This document shows positions 18,760-27,705 of a stretch of 64,000 nt of DNA, in pieces (position 1 is the stretch's first letter; each line of letters starts with the position of its first letter). Source of the stretch: Halorussus caseinilyticus (GTDB taxonomy: Archaea > Halobacteriota > Halobacteria > Halobacteriales > Haladaptataceae). The translations under genes and the position numbers were made by a program. Location of the stretch: assembly GCF_029338395.1 (NCBI RefSeq), contig NZ_CP119809.1, positions 1,860,001 through 1,924,000 of the forward strand. The letters are read 5' to 3'. The notes below the pieces were generated by a model. That model worked only from the letters and a program-made list of their open reading frames with translations, was not told the DNA's origin and searched no databases.

Positions 18760-19045
18760 GAAAGCCCCCGCCCGCTCGCCACCGGAAGACGTTCCTGCTC
18801 ACTGCGTTGCGCGGGCATGCGACTTCCGAGGTCTGCGTCGCTTCGCTCCGCAGACGGTCGCTCAGCGACATATCCTCGACTCATCTTCGCTTCGCTCGAT
18901 TCGTCTCGGATAGGGGTCACTGAGACGACTGAAGTGAACGCGAGCGGGCGGCCCCTTTATCCCACCCCGTCGGTCGGTTCACCGAGCGCGTCCTGTGGAT
19001 TAGTCGGCCGGGCGCGTCCTCGGCGGTTGGTCGGCCGAGCGCGAC
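18760..19045 (+). repeat. Dispersed structured repeat, family R2, copy 2
   Basis: Arms CCGCCCGCTCGC (18768-18779) and GCGAGCGGGCGG (18940-18951) enclose an inner pair CTCAGCGAC (18861-18869) and GTCACTGAG (18916-18924) with one mismatch. A degenerate extra arm (GAAAGCTCCCGCGCACTAC) lies 63 bases earlier at 18697, mirroring the doubled arms of copy 1. The tail (18977-19045) repeats GAGCGCGTCC and GGTCGGCCGAGCGC. The rest of 18582-19149 contains AT-rich DNA (19076-19130), with no gene recognised. Confidence 0.78.
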
Positions 19046-19149
19046 GCCGACAACGGGGTGGAATGGAAACCCGTGCTAAAAGAAATACTATTAGTGCTTA
19101 AAGAAAGAAAAATATATCCCAAAAATTCTCAAAGATTGCCGAGTCGAAC

Positions 19150-20163
19150 CTACAGTATCACGTCGGCCACGTCGCCGGTTCCGGCGCGGCGGACCACGGC
19201 GCGAACCACGTCCTGCGCGCCCGCGAGGTTGTCCGTGTCGCCGTCGAGGACGAGCAGTTTCGCCGGGCGGCCTTCCTCGACGACGCCGCAGTCGAGACCC
19301 GCGATTTTCGCGCCGTTGCGGGTCGCCATCCGGAGGACTTGGCGGGCGCTCACGTCGGCGAGTTTGGCGGCGAACTCCATCTCGCGGAACATCGACGGCG
19401 AGTTGAGCATCACGTTGTCGGTGCCGAGCGCGACGGTGGTCCGGTCGGCGAGGTTCGCGATGGGCGGCACGCCGACGCCGGTCACGAGGTTCGACCGCGG
19501 GCAGACCACCACGGGAGTCTCGCTGTCGGCGATGCGGTCGAGGTGGAGCGGTTCGGGGTGGACGACGTGGACGAGGAAGTCGGGATTCAGGTCCAGCGCC
19601 GGGTTGATGTCGTCGGGGTCTCGCTCGCCCGCGTGGATGCCGAACAGTTTGCCCGCGTCGGCGGTGGCGTTTCGCTCTCGGCCGAACTCGCCGTCGCGCG
19701 CGCCGCTGGCACCGAACCCGTCGCTGGCCTCCATCGCCTCTATCGTCTCCCGGCCCAGAATCACAGGGTCCACGTCGAGTCCTTCGACCGCCTCGCGGAG
19801 GGCGTAGACGCCTTCGACGCCGCCCTCGCGGAATTCGAGGAACGAGGCGGTCCCGGTCTGCCGCATGAACGTCACCGACCGGCGCATCGCCGAGACCTTC
19901 TCCTCGCGGGACGCCGCCCGCAGGAGTCGATGTTTCAGGCCGTCGGGCGGCGCGACGAGTTCGTCTAGACTCAGGCCGCCACCGGCCTCCTTCGCGATGG
20001 AGTCGCCGATGTGGGTGTGGGCGTTGACGAACGCCGGGAGGACGATTCGGGACGAATCGACCGCGGCCTCCTCGACTGCGCGTATCTCGCCGTCCTCGAC
20101 GACGACCCGACCCTCGACGGGTTCGAAGTCGGGACCGCGGAGGACGGTTCCCTCGACTATCAT
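19150..20163 (-). CDS. Amidohydrolase family protein (cytosine deaminase/guanine deaminase-like)
   Basis: A 337-residue metal-dependent hydrolase. The first metal motif is NAHTHIGD near residue 48 (two His); a third His is in FGIHAGE; a fourth is probably in LVHVVHPE; and the catalytic Asp is in VALGTDNVMLN. A small beta-sandwich is formed by both ends of the chain, as in the SsnA/TrzN/AtzB-like group. It probably deaminates or hydrolyses a cyclic amidine or amide such as a purine or pyrimidine; the substrate is not predictable. It is shorter than most members (about 420-450) but has all recognisable motifs. It stands alone, with an R2 repeat after its 3' end and an R1 repeat beyond its 5' end. 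Confidence 0.85.
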   Translation of the reverse strand: MIVEGTVLRGPDFEPVEGRVVVEDGEIRAVEEAAVDSSRIVLPAFVNAHTHIGDSIAKEAGGGLSLDELVAPPDGLKHRLLRAASREEKVSAMRRSVTFMRQTGTASFLEFREGGVEGVYALREAVEGLDVDPVILGRETIEAMEASDGFGASGARDGEFGRERNATADAGKLFGIHAGERDPDDINPALDLNPDFLVHVVHPEPLHLDRIADSETPVVVCPRSNLVTGVGVPPIANLADRTTVALGTDNVMLNSPSMFREMEFAAKLADVSARQVLRMATRNGAKIAGLDCGVVEEGRPAKLLVLDGDTDNLAGAQDVVRAVVRRAGTGDVADVIL

Positions 20164-20260
20164 GTCTCGGAGACTCTCCGCGATGACCTTGAAGGTCCCT
20201 ATTCGGGTAGCGGGGTGAGGTGGACGGTCCGAGTTCGGCGTCGAAGTCGCCGAGTCGGAA

Positions 20261-20306
20261 CTCGGAGAACGAACGTGTTAGGGACGTACTCGGAGAACGA
20301 ACGTGT
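20261..20306. repeat. 28-bp-period direct repeat beside R1 copy C
   Basis: CTCGGAGAACGAACGTGT occurs at 20261-20278 and 20289-20306. The second copy ends seven bases before the GCTAGC edge of the R1 element. Confidence 0.85.
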
Positions 20307-20312
20307 CGGGAG

Positions 20313-20478
20313 AGCTAGCTACAGGCTTGAGCCAATGAGGACCGCACAGCACCGCTCCGCACCGCGACCGCGGGCCTCACACCTCCCCAACCGACTGCGT
20401 TGCTCGGCCTACGGCCTGCGCTACTCGCCCTCGCGCGGATGGGCGCGGCGCACGAGCGCCGCGCCCGCGCGCGCCGGT
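20313..20478 (+). repeat. Dispersed structured repeat, family R1, copy C (full)
   Basis: It starts AGCTAGCTACAGGCTTGAGC, continues CAATGAGGACCGCACAGCAC, passes ACCTCCCCAACCGACTGCG and ends CGCGCCCGCGCGCGCCGG. An 11-bp perfect hairpin (GGGCGCGGCGC at 20441-20451, its complement at 20456-20466, loop ACGA) lies near the 3' end. The remainder of 20164-20591 shows no gene. Confidence 0.85.
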
Positions 20479-20591
20479 GCTACGGAAGCGCAAGCTATCG
20501 GTTTCGGAAAAATCGCGCCGTCGTCCGGCGAAAATAGGCGAGAACCGCAGGCAAGGGAGTGACGCCGACCGCGGAAGGGCCGAAGCGTCGT

Positions 20592-22105
20592 TCAGTAGGG
20601 GTACTGGCGCGGTTCGTCCTGAACCGAAATCCAGCGGGTCTCGGTGAGTTCCTCCAGAATCCACTCGCCGTTGTACCGGCCGACGCCCGAGGCGTTGACC
20701 CCGCCGAAGGGGATGTGGGGTTCGTCGTTGAGCGGTTGGTCGTTGACGTGGACCATGCCCGTGTCCATCCGGTTGGCGATGTCGATTGCGCGCTCGATAT
20801 TTTCGCAGTGGACCGACCCCGAGAGACCGTACTCGGTGTCGTTTGCCATCTCGATGGCCTCCTCTTCGTCGGAGTAGGGGATGACCGGCGCGACCGGACC
20901 GAAGTGTTCGTTCGCGGCGATGGGCATGTCGTTGTCCACGTTCGAGAGGACCGTCGGTTCCACGAACCACGGTTCGAAGTCGCCGCCCGCCTCGATTTCC
21001 GCGCCTTGGGCGACTGAGGCTTGGACGAGGGCCACGATGCTCTCGTACTGGTCCTCGTTCTGGACCGGACCCACCAGCACGTCGTCGTCTCGGGGGTCGC
21101 CGACCGGCAACTGTGCGGCGCGGTCGGCGAGTCGCTCGACGTACTCGTCGTACACCGACTCGTGGACGATGTGGCGGTTGATGGAGATGCACTCCTGTCC
21201 TTGGTGGGTGAACGACCCGAAGACGCCGCCGTCCACCGCGCGGTCCAAGTCCGCGTCCTCGGTCACGATGTGGGCGTTGTTGCCGCCGAGTTCGAGCGAC
21301 GGGACCGAAAGCTGTTTTCCGGCCTCCGCGGCCACTTCGCGGCCGACCTCGGTCGAACCGGTGAACGAGACGACCGACGGCGTGGGGTGTCCGGCGACCT
21401 CGCTACCGATTTCCGAACCCTTCCCGGTGACGACGTTCAGCACGCCGTCGGGGAGTCCGGCCTCGTCGAACAGTCGCGCGAGGGCGAGACCGCCCGTGAC
21501 GGACGTGTGGGTCGAAGGCTTGAGGACGACGCTGTTGCCCAGCGCGATGGCGGGCGCGACGGCCCGCATCGAGAGGTACAGCGGGAAGTTCCACGGCGAG
21601 ATGACCCCGACCACGCCCGTCGGTTCGCGCGTGACGAGGTTGCGCTTGCCGTCTATCACCGACTCGTGTTCCTCGGTGCCGAAGGAGTCGGCCATCCCCT
21701 CGGCGACTTCCATCGTGCCAGCGGTCAGGTCGAGTTCGATTTCGGCCTTGAGTCGCGCGCCGCCGCACTCGACGGCGAACAGGTCCACGAGGTCCTCGTG
21801 GTACTCCGCGAGGAGTTCGCGGGCGTCGGCGACGACCTGCGCACGTTCCTCGGGCGTGCGCTCGGCCCAGTCGGTCTGGGCCGCTCGGCGACTTCGTAGG
21901 CCTCGTCTACGTCGGCCGCGGTGCCCGCGGGCACCGCGCCGACGGCCGTTCGACTCGTCGGGTCCACGATGTCGCAGGTGTTCCGGTCGCCGACGGACCG
22001 CCACTCGCCGCCCACGTACAGCGAGTTCCATCCGGCGTCCGGTGTGAAATCGAACGTCTCGATAGTTCGTGCCTCTGACTCGGTATCGAACTCAAGTACT
22101 GACAC
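20592..22105 (-). pseudogene. Aldehyde dehydrogenase family protein, single-base frameshift
   Basis: An NAD(P)-dependent aldehyde dehydrogenase of about 500 residues split between two frames. The GTG start at 22105 opens the first frame (MSVLEFDTESEARTIE, WRSVGDRNTCDIVDPTSRTA). Near 21885 the frame must shift from VDEAYEVAE to AAQTDWAERTPEERAQV; one missing base explains it. The rest is complete: SPWNFPLYLS, the cofactor loop FTGSTEVGREVA, the catalytic Glu of LELGGNN, the catalytic Cys of HQGQECISINR, NEHFGPVAPVI and the C-terminal FGGVNASGVGR. This subfamily resembles vanillin/benzaldehyde or succinate-semialdehyde-type dehydrogenases, substrate unknown. Everything else is undamaged, so either the mutation is very recent or it is a sequencing error. 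Confidence 0.85.
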
Positions 22106-22273
22106 AACGTCACAATCAATGATACCCTATTTATGTTTGTTGGAAATGTTTTCTATATTAAAATTATCGCGGATGAAAACCACGCGATAAAATGGTTGTA
22201 CTGTTTACCTTTCGCTGTCGCGTCGAAGTTCGCCCCGAGAAGAGACCGCGAATCGACGGCGGCGACGGGAACG

Positions 22274-23500
22274 CTACTCGAACTCGTCCAGCGTCGTCCG
22301 CTGACCCGCGGTCCGAACCTCGCTGACCAGCGCACCCTCGGTCTCCAGTCCGAGGACGCGCTCTGCGGCGTGACCCACCGCGTCGGTGTGGCCGTCGGGC
22401 GCGTAGACGCCGAGTCGCCACTGCTCGCGCTGGACGTGTTGGAGGGCGGCCACCAGCGCCGACTGCTGGTCGAGGCGTCGAATCTCGCCGTTGACGATGA
22501 CCCGACTCTCGGATTCGGTCATGCTGGGCCTGTCGAGAACTTCGATGATGACCTCGCCCGGTTCCACGTCGGCCTCGGCCGCGATGTCGGCCTCGTAGTC
22601 GCGGAGGGTCTCGTAGTCGGCGTCGATGACGCCCTCGGGAACGTCGGACATCTCGGCCCAGACCGCCCGCTTGTAGAGGTCCCGGTCGCTGAGTCGCCGG
22701 GCGTACTCGGCGGTCTCCGGCGTCTCGCGCAACGCGACCAACAGGTCGTAGTCGTCCATCCGGCGAAGTCGCTCGGCGGTCACGTCTGTCGCTTCGAGCA
22801 GACGCTCGCTGGCCTGTTGGAGGATGCCCCGAGCGATGCGCGTGACGTGGTGGTTGTAGACGGTGGGGTTCATCAGCGCCCGCGCCAGCAGGAGACTCTC
22901 GGCCGTCGGGACGTTGCCCTCCGCCAACACGAGTTCGCCGTCGATGAGGGTGAGTTCGCGCACCAGACGCGAGTGGTCGATGGTGCCGTAGGGGACGCCG
23001 GTGTGGTGGGCGTCCCGGACGAGGTAGTCCATCCGGTCCACGTCGAGTTCGCCCGAGACGAGTTGACCCAACTTCCCGTCACCGGCGATGAGGTCCGCGA
23101 CGGTACCGGGGTCGTGGCCGTGGTCCCGAAGTACGTCGCCGACTTCGCTCTCGTCGAGGAGTTCGTGAACGTCGTCGTGGTACTTGCCGGTGTGGCGGTG
23201 GATTACCTCCTCGATGGCGTGACTGTACGGGCAGTGGCCGATGTCGTGGAGGATGGCGGCGGCCCGAACTCGCTCGGCCTGCTTGCCCTGAATGCCGAGG
23301 TGGTCGAGTCCCTCGCAGGCGAGGTGGTAGACGCCGAGACTGTGTTCGAACCGGGTGTGGTTCGCCGAGGGGTAGACGAGATGGGCCGGGCCGAGTTGCC
23401 TGATTCGTCGGAGTCGCTGGACCGCGGGCGTGTCGAACAAGGCGCGAGCGACGCCCTCGACCTCGATGTGGTCGTGAACGCTGTCCTTGATGGTCTTCAT
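22274..23500 (-). CDS. HD-domain phosphohydrolase (dNTP triphosphohydrolase-like)
   Basis: A 408-residue protein of the COG1078 HD superfamily. The metal-binding residues are visible as the first His in TRFEHSLGVYHL near residue 50, the HD pair in AILHDIGHCPYSH near 88-100, and a later Asp in DRMDYLVRDAHHTG. This organisation is that of dGTPase/SAMHD1-type enzymes that cut dNTPs or related nucleotides. The C-terminal half is helical with a final beta-rich part. The start MKTIKDSVHDHIEVEG is typical for the family. It is transcribed in the same direction as the aldehyde dehydrogenase, 168 bases away across an AT-rich region, so separate promoters are likely. Confidence 0.9.
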   Translation of the reverse strand: MKTIKDSVHDHIEVEGVARALFDTPAVQRLRRIRQLGPAHLVYPSANHTRFEHSLGVYHLACEGLDHLGIQGKQAERVRAAAILHDIGHCPYSHAIEEVIHRHTGKYHDDVHELLDESEVGDVLRDHGHDPGTVADLIAGDGKLGQLVSGELDVDRMDYLVRDAHHTGVPYGTIDHSRLVRELTLIDGELVLAEGNVPTAESLLLARALMNPTVYNHHVTRIARGILQQASERLLEATDVTAERLRRMDDYDLLVALRETPETAEYARRLSDRDLYKRAVWAEMSDVPEGVIDADYETLRDYEADIAAEADVEPGEVIIEVLDRPSMTESESRVIVNGEIRRLDQQSALVAALQHVQREQWRLGVYAPDGHTDAVGHAAERVLGLETEGALVSEVRTAGQRTTLDEFE

Positions 23501-23583
23501 GCTCCGGAATTTGTCGCCTTAGTATAAAAACCGCCGGGAGTAGATGAGGCGAGCGACGCGGCTTGTGGGGGATTGAGCGGAGT

Positions 23584-23634
23584 GACGATGGTGATGTCGG
23601 GGAGGTCTCGAAACGACGATGGTGATGTCGGGGA
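23584..23634. repeat. 31-bp-period direct repeat abutting R1 copy D
   Basis: GACGATGGTGATGTCGGGGA occurs at 23584-23603 and 23615-23634; the second copy runs directly into the AGCTAGC edge of the R1 element at 23635. Confidence 0.9.
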
Positions 23635-23800
23635 AGCTAGCTACTGCCGACTCCAAGGAGTCACAGCACCGCGACCGTACCGCCCCGCAAGGGCCACGTC
23701 CTCCCCAACCGACTGCGCTACTCACTTCGTTGCGTTGCTCATCCCTCGCGCGGATGGGCGCGACCGCGACGCGCGTCGCGGTCGCGCCCGCACGCGCCGG
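23635..23800 (+). repeat. Dispersed structured repeat, family R1, copy D (full)
   Basis: It starts AGCTAGCTACTGCCGACTCC, which differs from the TTCAGGCTTGAACC form, then GGAGTCACAGCACCG, CCTCCCCAACCGACTGCG and a 15-bp perfect hairpin (GGGCGCGACCGCGAC at 23756-23770, complement 23775-23789), ending GCACGCGCCGG. The hairpin sequence differs from copy C but pairing is complete. Between 23501 and 23887 there is no gene; the cofD start follows. Confidence 0.85.
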
Positions 23801-23887
23801 GAAGAAGATGAAACCAGCGCGCCCGTCGGAGTTCTCCCACCGCGAGACAGCACAAGCGTTTACCTCTCCGAACACGCACCTCCCCAC

Positions 23888-24898
23888 ATGACGACGTTTC
23901 TCTCCGGGGGCACCGGGACCCCCAAGCTACTCGCCGGGGCCGAGTCGGTCTTCGACCCGGCAGACACGACCGTCGTCGCCAACACCGGCGACGACGTGGA
24001 GTTGGGCGGCCTGCTCGTCTGTCCCGACGTGGACACCGTGCTGTTCGAGCAGGGCGACCTGCTGGACCGCGAACTCTGGTGGGGCATCGAAGGCGACACC
24101 ACCGAGACCCACGACGAACTCCACGAACTCGCCGCGGCCGCGGGTCTCGACGGCGGGCCGCGGTACCTCCCCGACGAGGCCCAGACCGCGGGCCGAGACA
24201 TCGCCCGCTGGCGGCGCTTCTCGGGGGTCGCCGAGTTCATGGAACTCGGCGACCGGGACCGGGCGGTCCACGTCACCCGGACGAGTCTGTTGGACGAGGG
24301 CCACAGTCTCACCGAAGTCACCCGACTGCTCGCCGACGCCTTCGACGTGCCCGTGGACGTGGTGCCAATGAGCGACGACCCCGTGGCCTCCGTCGTCCAC
24401 ACTCCCGAGGGGGACGACGAGTACGAAGACGAGATGCACTTTCAGGAGTTCTGGGTGGCCCACCGCGGCGACCCTGAAGTGGACCACGTGGAGTTCCGCG
24501 GCGGCGAGGACGCCGAACCCACCCGTGCCGCACTCGGCGCAATCGAGGAAGGGCCGGTCGTCGTCGGCCCGTCGAACCCCGTCACCAGCATCGGGCCGAT
24601 GCTCGCAATCGACGAACTCCACGACGCGCTCGAAGAAGCCACCGTGGTCGCCGTCTCGCCGTTCGTGGAGGACGAGGTGTTCTCCGGCCCGGCGGCCGAC
24701 CTGATGGAAGGCGTCGGCTTCGACCCCTCGACTGCCGGTGTCGCGGAGGCCTACCCCTTCGCCGACGCCTTCGTGTTGGACGACCGCGACGACACTGACC
24801 TCGACCGCCCGGTGGTCAAGACCGACACCGAGATGAGCGACGACGAAGACGCCGAGCGCGTGGCCCGCGCCGTCGCCGACGCGCTGGAGGTGATTTGA
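23888..24898 (+). CDS. cofD: 2-phospho-L-lactate transferase CofD
   Basis: A 336-residue CofD that joins the lactyl-phospho (or phosphoenolpyruvyl) moiety to Fo to form F420-0. Motifs are [15 protein letters not shown] at the N-terminus, [23 protein letters not shown], the [22 protein letters not shown] region that lines the Fo site, and [13 protein letters not shown] near residue 225. ATG 23888 begins exactly at the conserved MTTFLSGG; the longer frame upstream reads through R1 repeat DNA and is not real. The stop is adjacent to the GTG of the next gene, which has a Shine-Dalgarno site inside the cofD 3' end, so the four genes cofD to DUF447 form one operon. Confidence 0.95.
   Translation: MTTFLSGGTGTPKLLAGAESVFDPADTTVVANTGDDVELGGLLVCPDVDTVLFEQGDLLDRELWWGIEGDTTETHDELHELAAAAGLDGGPRYLPDEAQTAGRDIARWRRFSGVAEFMELGDRDRAVHVTRTSLLDEGHSLTEVTRLLADAFDVPVDVVPMSDDPVASVVHTPEGDDEYEDEMHFQEFWVAHRGDPEVDHVEFRGGEDAEPTRAALGAIEEGPVVVGPSNPVTSIGPMLAIDELHDALEEATVVAVSPFVEDEVFSGPAADLMEGVGFDPSTAGVAEAYPFADAFVLDDRDDTDLDRPVVKTDTEMSDDEDAERVARAVADALEVI
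24886..24894 (+). promoter_or_regulatory. Strong Shine-Dalgarno site for the GTG start at 24899
   Basis: GGAGGTGAT, a nine-base complement to the 16S 3' end, lies inside the last codons of cofD with proper spacing to GTG 24899. It fixes the start and shows re-initiation within the operon. Confidence 0.75.
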
Positions 24899-25663
24899 GT
24901 GTTCGACCCTCGACTCGCGCTCGCCAGTCTCAGCGGCCAGTCCGACGCGGCGTGGGCCGAGACCGCCGAAGAACACGCTGGCGCGGCGTTCCTCGGTGGC
25001 ATCGCGCTCGACGGCCCGACCCGCGAGGCCGCCGCCGAGATGGTCGAACGCGACCGCGAGGAGTTCCTGCCCGACGACCCCGTGGCCTTCGTGGACCGCC
25101 AACTCGCCGCGCTCGCGGACGCCGACCTCCGACCGGGCTTCAACGTCCGAACCGCCTCGCTCGGTCCACTCCGAGAGGTCGCCGAAGTCTGCGCCGACCA
25201 CGACGCCATCCTCGAACTCAACGCCCACTGCCGACAGGACGAGATGTGCCGCGCCGGGGCCGGGGAAGCCCTCCTGCGGGACCCCGACCGACTCCGCGAG
25301 CAGGTGAGCGCCGCGGCCGCGGAAGGTCCCGCGGTGAGCGTGAAGGTCCGCGCGGAACTCTCCGGCGTGGACCTCTCGGCAGTCGCCCGCACGATTGCCG
25401 ACGCGGGCGGTGACGCCATCCACGTGGACGCGATGGACTCGGAGGCAGTCGTCGCCGACATCGCGGGAGTCGCCGCCGAGACCGACCTCTTCGTGATAGC
25501 GAACAACGGCGTCCGCGACGAGACCACGGTCCGGGAGTACTTAGACTACGGCGCGGACGCGGTGAGCGTCGGCCGACCGAGCGACGACCCCGCTGTCCTC
25601 CGGCGAGTCCGGACCGCGGTAGACGACTGGTTCGAGACCGATAGACGGGAGGTGAGCGCATGA
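24899..25663 (+). CDS. Dihydrouridine synthase-like TIM-barrel flavoprotein
   Basis: A 254-residue protein of the tRNA-dihydrouridine synthase/dihydroorotate dehydrogenase-like barrel group. Visible are LILELNAHCRQDEMCR-type sequence near residue 100 (ILELNAHCRQDEMCRAGAG), SVKVRAELSGVDL, AIHVDAMDSEAVV and the C-terminal phosphate-binding strand FVIANNGVRDETT then GADAVSVGR. It is shorter than true Dus enzymes (about 320-340), lacks the C-terminal RNA-binding helical domain, and is linked to cofD. A role in tRNA modification is therefore uncertain; a cofactor-related redox function is an alternative. The GTG start directly follows the cofD stop. Confidence 0.72.
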   Translation: MFDPRLALASLSGQSDAAWAETAEEHAGAAFLGGIALDGPTREAAAEMVERDREEFLPDDPVAFVDRQLAALADADLRPGFNVRTASLGPLREVAEVCADHDAILELNAHCRQDEMCRAGAGEALLRDPDRLREQVSAAAAEGPAVSVKVRAELSGVDLSAVARTIADAGGDAIHVDAMDSEAVVADIAGVAAETDLFVIANNGVRDETTVREYLDYGADAVSVGRPSDDPAVLRRVRTAVDDWFETDRREVSA

Positions 25664-26502
25664 CCCCCGCCGAGGACGCCCAACTCGCGCTCCTGCTGGA
25701 GGTGTCGGGCACGCCCAAGCCCGGCAACGTGGACCGCGAGCGCGACTTCACGGACCTCCGATTCGACCACTTCCTCGCGGGCGCGGTCGGTGCGGGTCCG
25801 GGCCTGCGCGCGGCCGAGCGCGGCGCTCCCGTCGGCGAAGCCTTCGAGCAGGCGGTCGCGGGGATGAGCCAACAGGAGGGCGGCAACACCCAGTTCGGCG
25901 CGCTCCTGTTGCTCGTGCCCCTCGTCCGGGCCGCCGCGGACGGCGACCTCTCGCCGGAGGGGGTCGCGCGCGTGGTCGAAGACACTACCGTAGAGGACGC
26001 CGCGAACTTCTACCGGGCGTTCGACCACGCCGACGTGTTCGTGGACGACCCACCCGAAGACGCCGAGGAACTCGACGCCCGGCGGGGGAGCGAGGCGGTT
26101 CCCGCGGTCGAATCGCGGGGTGTCACCCTCTACGACGTGATGGAACTCGGCGCGGAGTCCGACGACGTGGCCGCCGAGTGGACCGGCGAGTTCGAGCGCA
26201 CCTTCTGGGCGGCCGACCGCCTCGCGGAACTTTCGGGGTCGGTCCCGGCGTCGGCCCTCGGCGCGCGGGTCTACCTCGAACTGCTCGCGCGCGAACCCGA
26301 CACGCTGGTCGCCAAACAGCACGGCGCGAAGACCGCCGAGAGCGTTCGGGTCCGGGCGCAGGAAGCCCTCGAAGGCGGTCCCGAGGTGGTCGAGGCATTC
26401 GCGGAGTCGTTGGTAGAAGACGGCGTGAACCCCGGTACGACCGCCGACCTCACCGCGGCGGGCCTGTTCGTCGCGCTGGCGCGCGGGGAGGTGTCGGTGT
26501 GA
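25660..26502 (+). CDS. Triphosphoribosyl-dephospho-CoA synthase family protein (CitG/MdcB-like)
   Basis: A 280-residue member of the CitG family (COG1767). The family hallmarks are GTPKPGNVDRERDF near residue 17, MSQQEGGNTQFGALLLL near 68, and the C-terminal NPGTTADLTAAGLFVAL. CitG proper makes the prosthetic group precursor of citrate lyase, but no citrate or malonate lyase subunits are nearby, and homologues cluster with tetrahydromethanopterin genes in methylotrophs; the role here is therefore open and probably concerns cofactor synthesis. The ATG overlaps the previous stop, and GGAGGTGA at 25648-25655 is a good Shine-Dalgarno site. Confidence 0.82.
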   Translation: MTPAEDAQLALLLEVSGTPKPGNVDRERDFTDLRFDHFLAGAVGAGPGLRAAERGAPVGEAFEQAVAGMSQQEGGNTQFGALLLLVPLVRAAADGDLSPEGVARVVEDTTVEDAANFYRAFDHADVFVDDPPEDAEELDARRGSEAVPAVESRGVTLYDVMELGAESDDVAAEWTGEFERTFWAADRLAELSGSVPASALGARVYLELLAREPDTLVAKQHGAKTAESVRVRAQEALEGGPEVVEAFAESLVEDGVNPGTTADLTAAGLFVALARGEVSV

Positions 26503-27230
26503 CCGGCGAGCGAGAGCCGCGGGACGGGTCGGGCGAGACCGAGAAATCGGAAGACCGCCAGTCCGCTGGCGACCAAGAGTCGCCAGCGGACTGGCCGGTC
26601 GCGCTCCGGGGCGTCACAGAGTCGGTCGTGACCACCCTCGGCCCGAACGACCTGTGGAACGTCGCGGCGCTCGGGTTGCATCCACCCGAGGAGTCCGGTC
26701 CGTCCGACGAGTCGGACGGACCGGCGGCAGACGAATCGTCGGGCGACCCGGACGACGAATCGACCCCGAAAGCCCCCGTGACGGCCACGACGTGGGGCAA
26801 CACCCGGACCCGGCGCAACTTCCACCGGCAGGGCCGGGGCTACGTCCAGTTCACCCGAAATCCGGTCGATTACGTGGACGCGGCGCTCTCCATCTTCGAA
26901 ATCGACGAGCCAGTGCTGGACAGCGCAGACGCGTGGGTCGAAGTCGAAGTCGAGCAGGTCGATTCCGGCGAGGACGGCGGCACGCGATGGGAGCAGTGGG
27001 AACTCTACCCCCGAGAGGCGAGCGTCGAACGCGAGACGGTGCCGACGACCAACAGGGGGTTCAGCGCCGTCGTGGAGGCCACCGTCGCGGCGTCACGACT
27101 CGGCGTGGACGCCTACGACCAGACGAAACTCCGAGAGCGACTGGCGTACTTCGAGGAAGTCGCCCGAGCGTGCGGCGACGACCGGGTGTGCGCGGCGACG
27201 GACCGACTCCGCGAGTACGTCGAAGAGTAG
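26499..27230 (+). CDS. DUF447-family protein
   Basis: A 243-residue protein from the GTG at 26499 (GTGA overlap with the citG-like stop, GGAGGTG upstream). An acidic Ser/Glu/Asp-rich stretch occupies residues 1-30 and 65-90. The folded part begins ALRGVTESVVTTLGPNDLWN, continues TATTWGNTRTRRNFHRQG, the VQFTRNPVDYVDAAL segment, RWEQWELYPREASV and VEATVAASRLGVDAY, a pattern I associate with DUF447 (COG2457), a presumed flavin-binding split-barrel. Relatives in methylotrophs and methanogens occur near tetrahydromethanopterin genes. The long frame starting at 26178 overlaps citG and is not the real start. It forms the last gene of the cofD operon. Confidence 0.8.
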   Translation: MTGEREPRDGSGETEKSEDRQSAGDQESPADWPVALRGVTESVVTTLGPNDLWNVAALGLHPPEESGPSDESDGPAADESSGDPDDESTPKAPVTATTWGNTRTRRNFHRQGRGYVQFTRNPVDYVDAALSIFEIDEPVLDSADAWVEVEVEQVDSGEDGGTRWEQWELYPREASVERETVPTTNRGFSAVVEATVAASRLGVDAYDQTKLRERLAYFEEVARACGDDRVCAATDRLREYVEE

Positions 27231-27285
27231 CCACTCGCTCCTTCGCGCCGGTGGGTCGTTCCGGAGCCGAACCACTTCGCGGCTT

Positions 27286-27486
27286 TCAGATGCCGTCTTT
27301 GCGGTCGATAGTGACGGTCCAATCGGGAAGTTCCTCGGGTTCGTATTCGAGGTCCCAGACTCCCTCGATGTCCTTCCCTTCGCCGAACGCCCGAAGCACG
27401 AGTGCTTCGAGTTCGCTCTCGAACGTGCGGTCGGGCGCGCCGTCTTCGACGGCTTCCCGGTCGGTATCTCGGTCAGTTCTACGCAC
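27286..27486 (-). CDS. Small conserved haloarchaeal hypothetical protein
   Basis: A 66-residue acidic protein: an Arg/Asp-rich N-terminus, then ESELEALVLRAFGEGKDIEG and VWDLEYEPEELPDWTVTIDR. The helix followed by a Trp-containing beta segment recalls several small haloarchaeal proteins of unknown function. The start ATG at 27486 has no clear Shine-Dalgarno; it is divergent from S17e across a 219-base gap that contains a 20-bp direct repeat (27524-27562). Codon use is ordinary for the window, which supports a real gene. No function is proposed. Confidence 0.6.
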   Translation of the reverse strand: MRRTDRDTDREAVEDGAPDRTFESELEALVLRAFGEGKDIEGVWDLEYEPEELPDWTVTIDRKDGI

Positions 27487-27523
27487 AGTTACTAGTTCGG
27501 TGTGCAGACTCCACCGTCATTAT

Positions 27524-27562
27524 TTTTACGAAGAAAAGTACCCTTTTACGAAGAAAAGTACC
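27524..27562. repeat. 19-bp direct repeat, period 20, in a divergent promoter region
   Basis: TTTTACGAAGAAAAGTACC occurs at 27524-27542 and 27544-27562. It lies between the divergent small gene (27286-27486) and S17e (27706) and could be a pair of operator sites two helical turns apart. Confidence 0.8.
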
Positions 27563-27705
27563 TTGAGACGCGATACTCGCCCTGAGTCGTCAGTTCGGCG
27601 ATTCGTCGGCGGGCGTGCCCAACCGACGGCGCGAACGTTCGAGGGGACCGTCGGGTCCGGCCAGATACCGCAACGCACTTACTTTACGGTCGTAGAAATC
27701 TATGC

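Noticed and set aside
23573-23887. N-terminal extension of CofD
   Set aside because: The extra 105 residues come from R1 repeat DNA, while CofD conservation begins precisely at ATG 23888.
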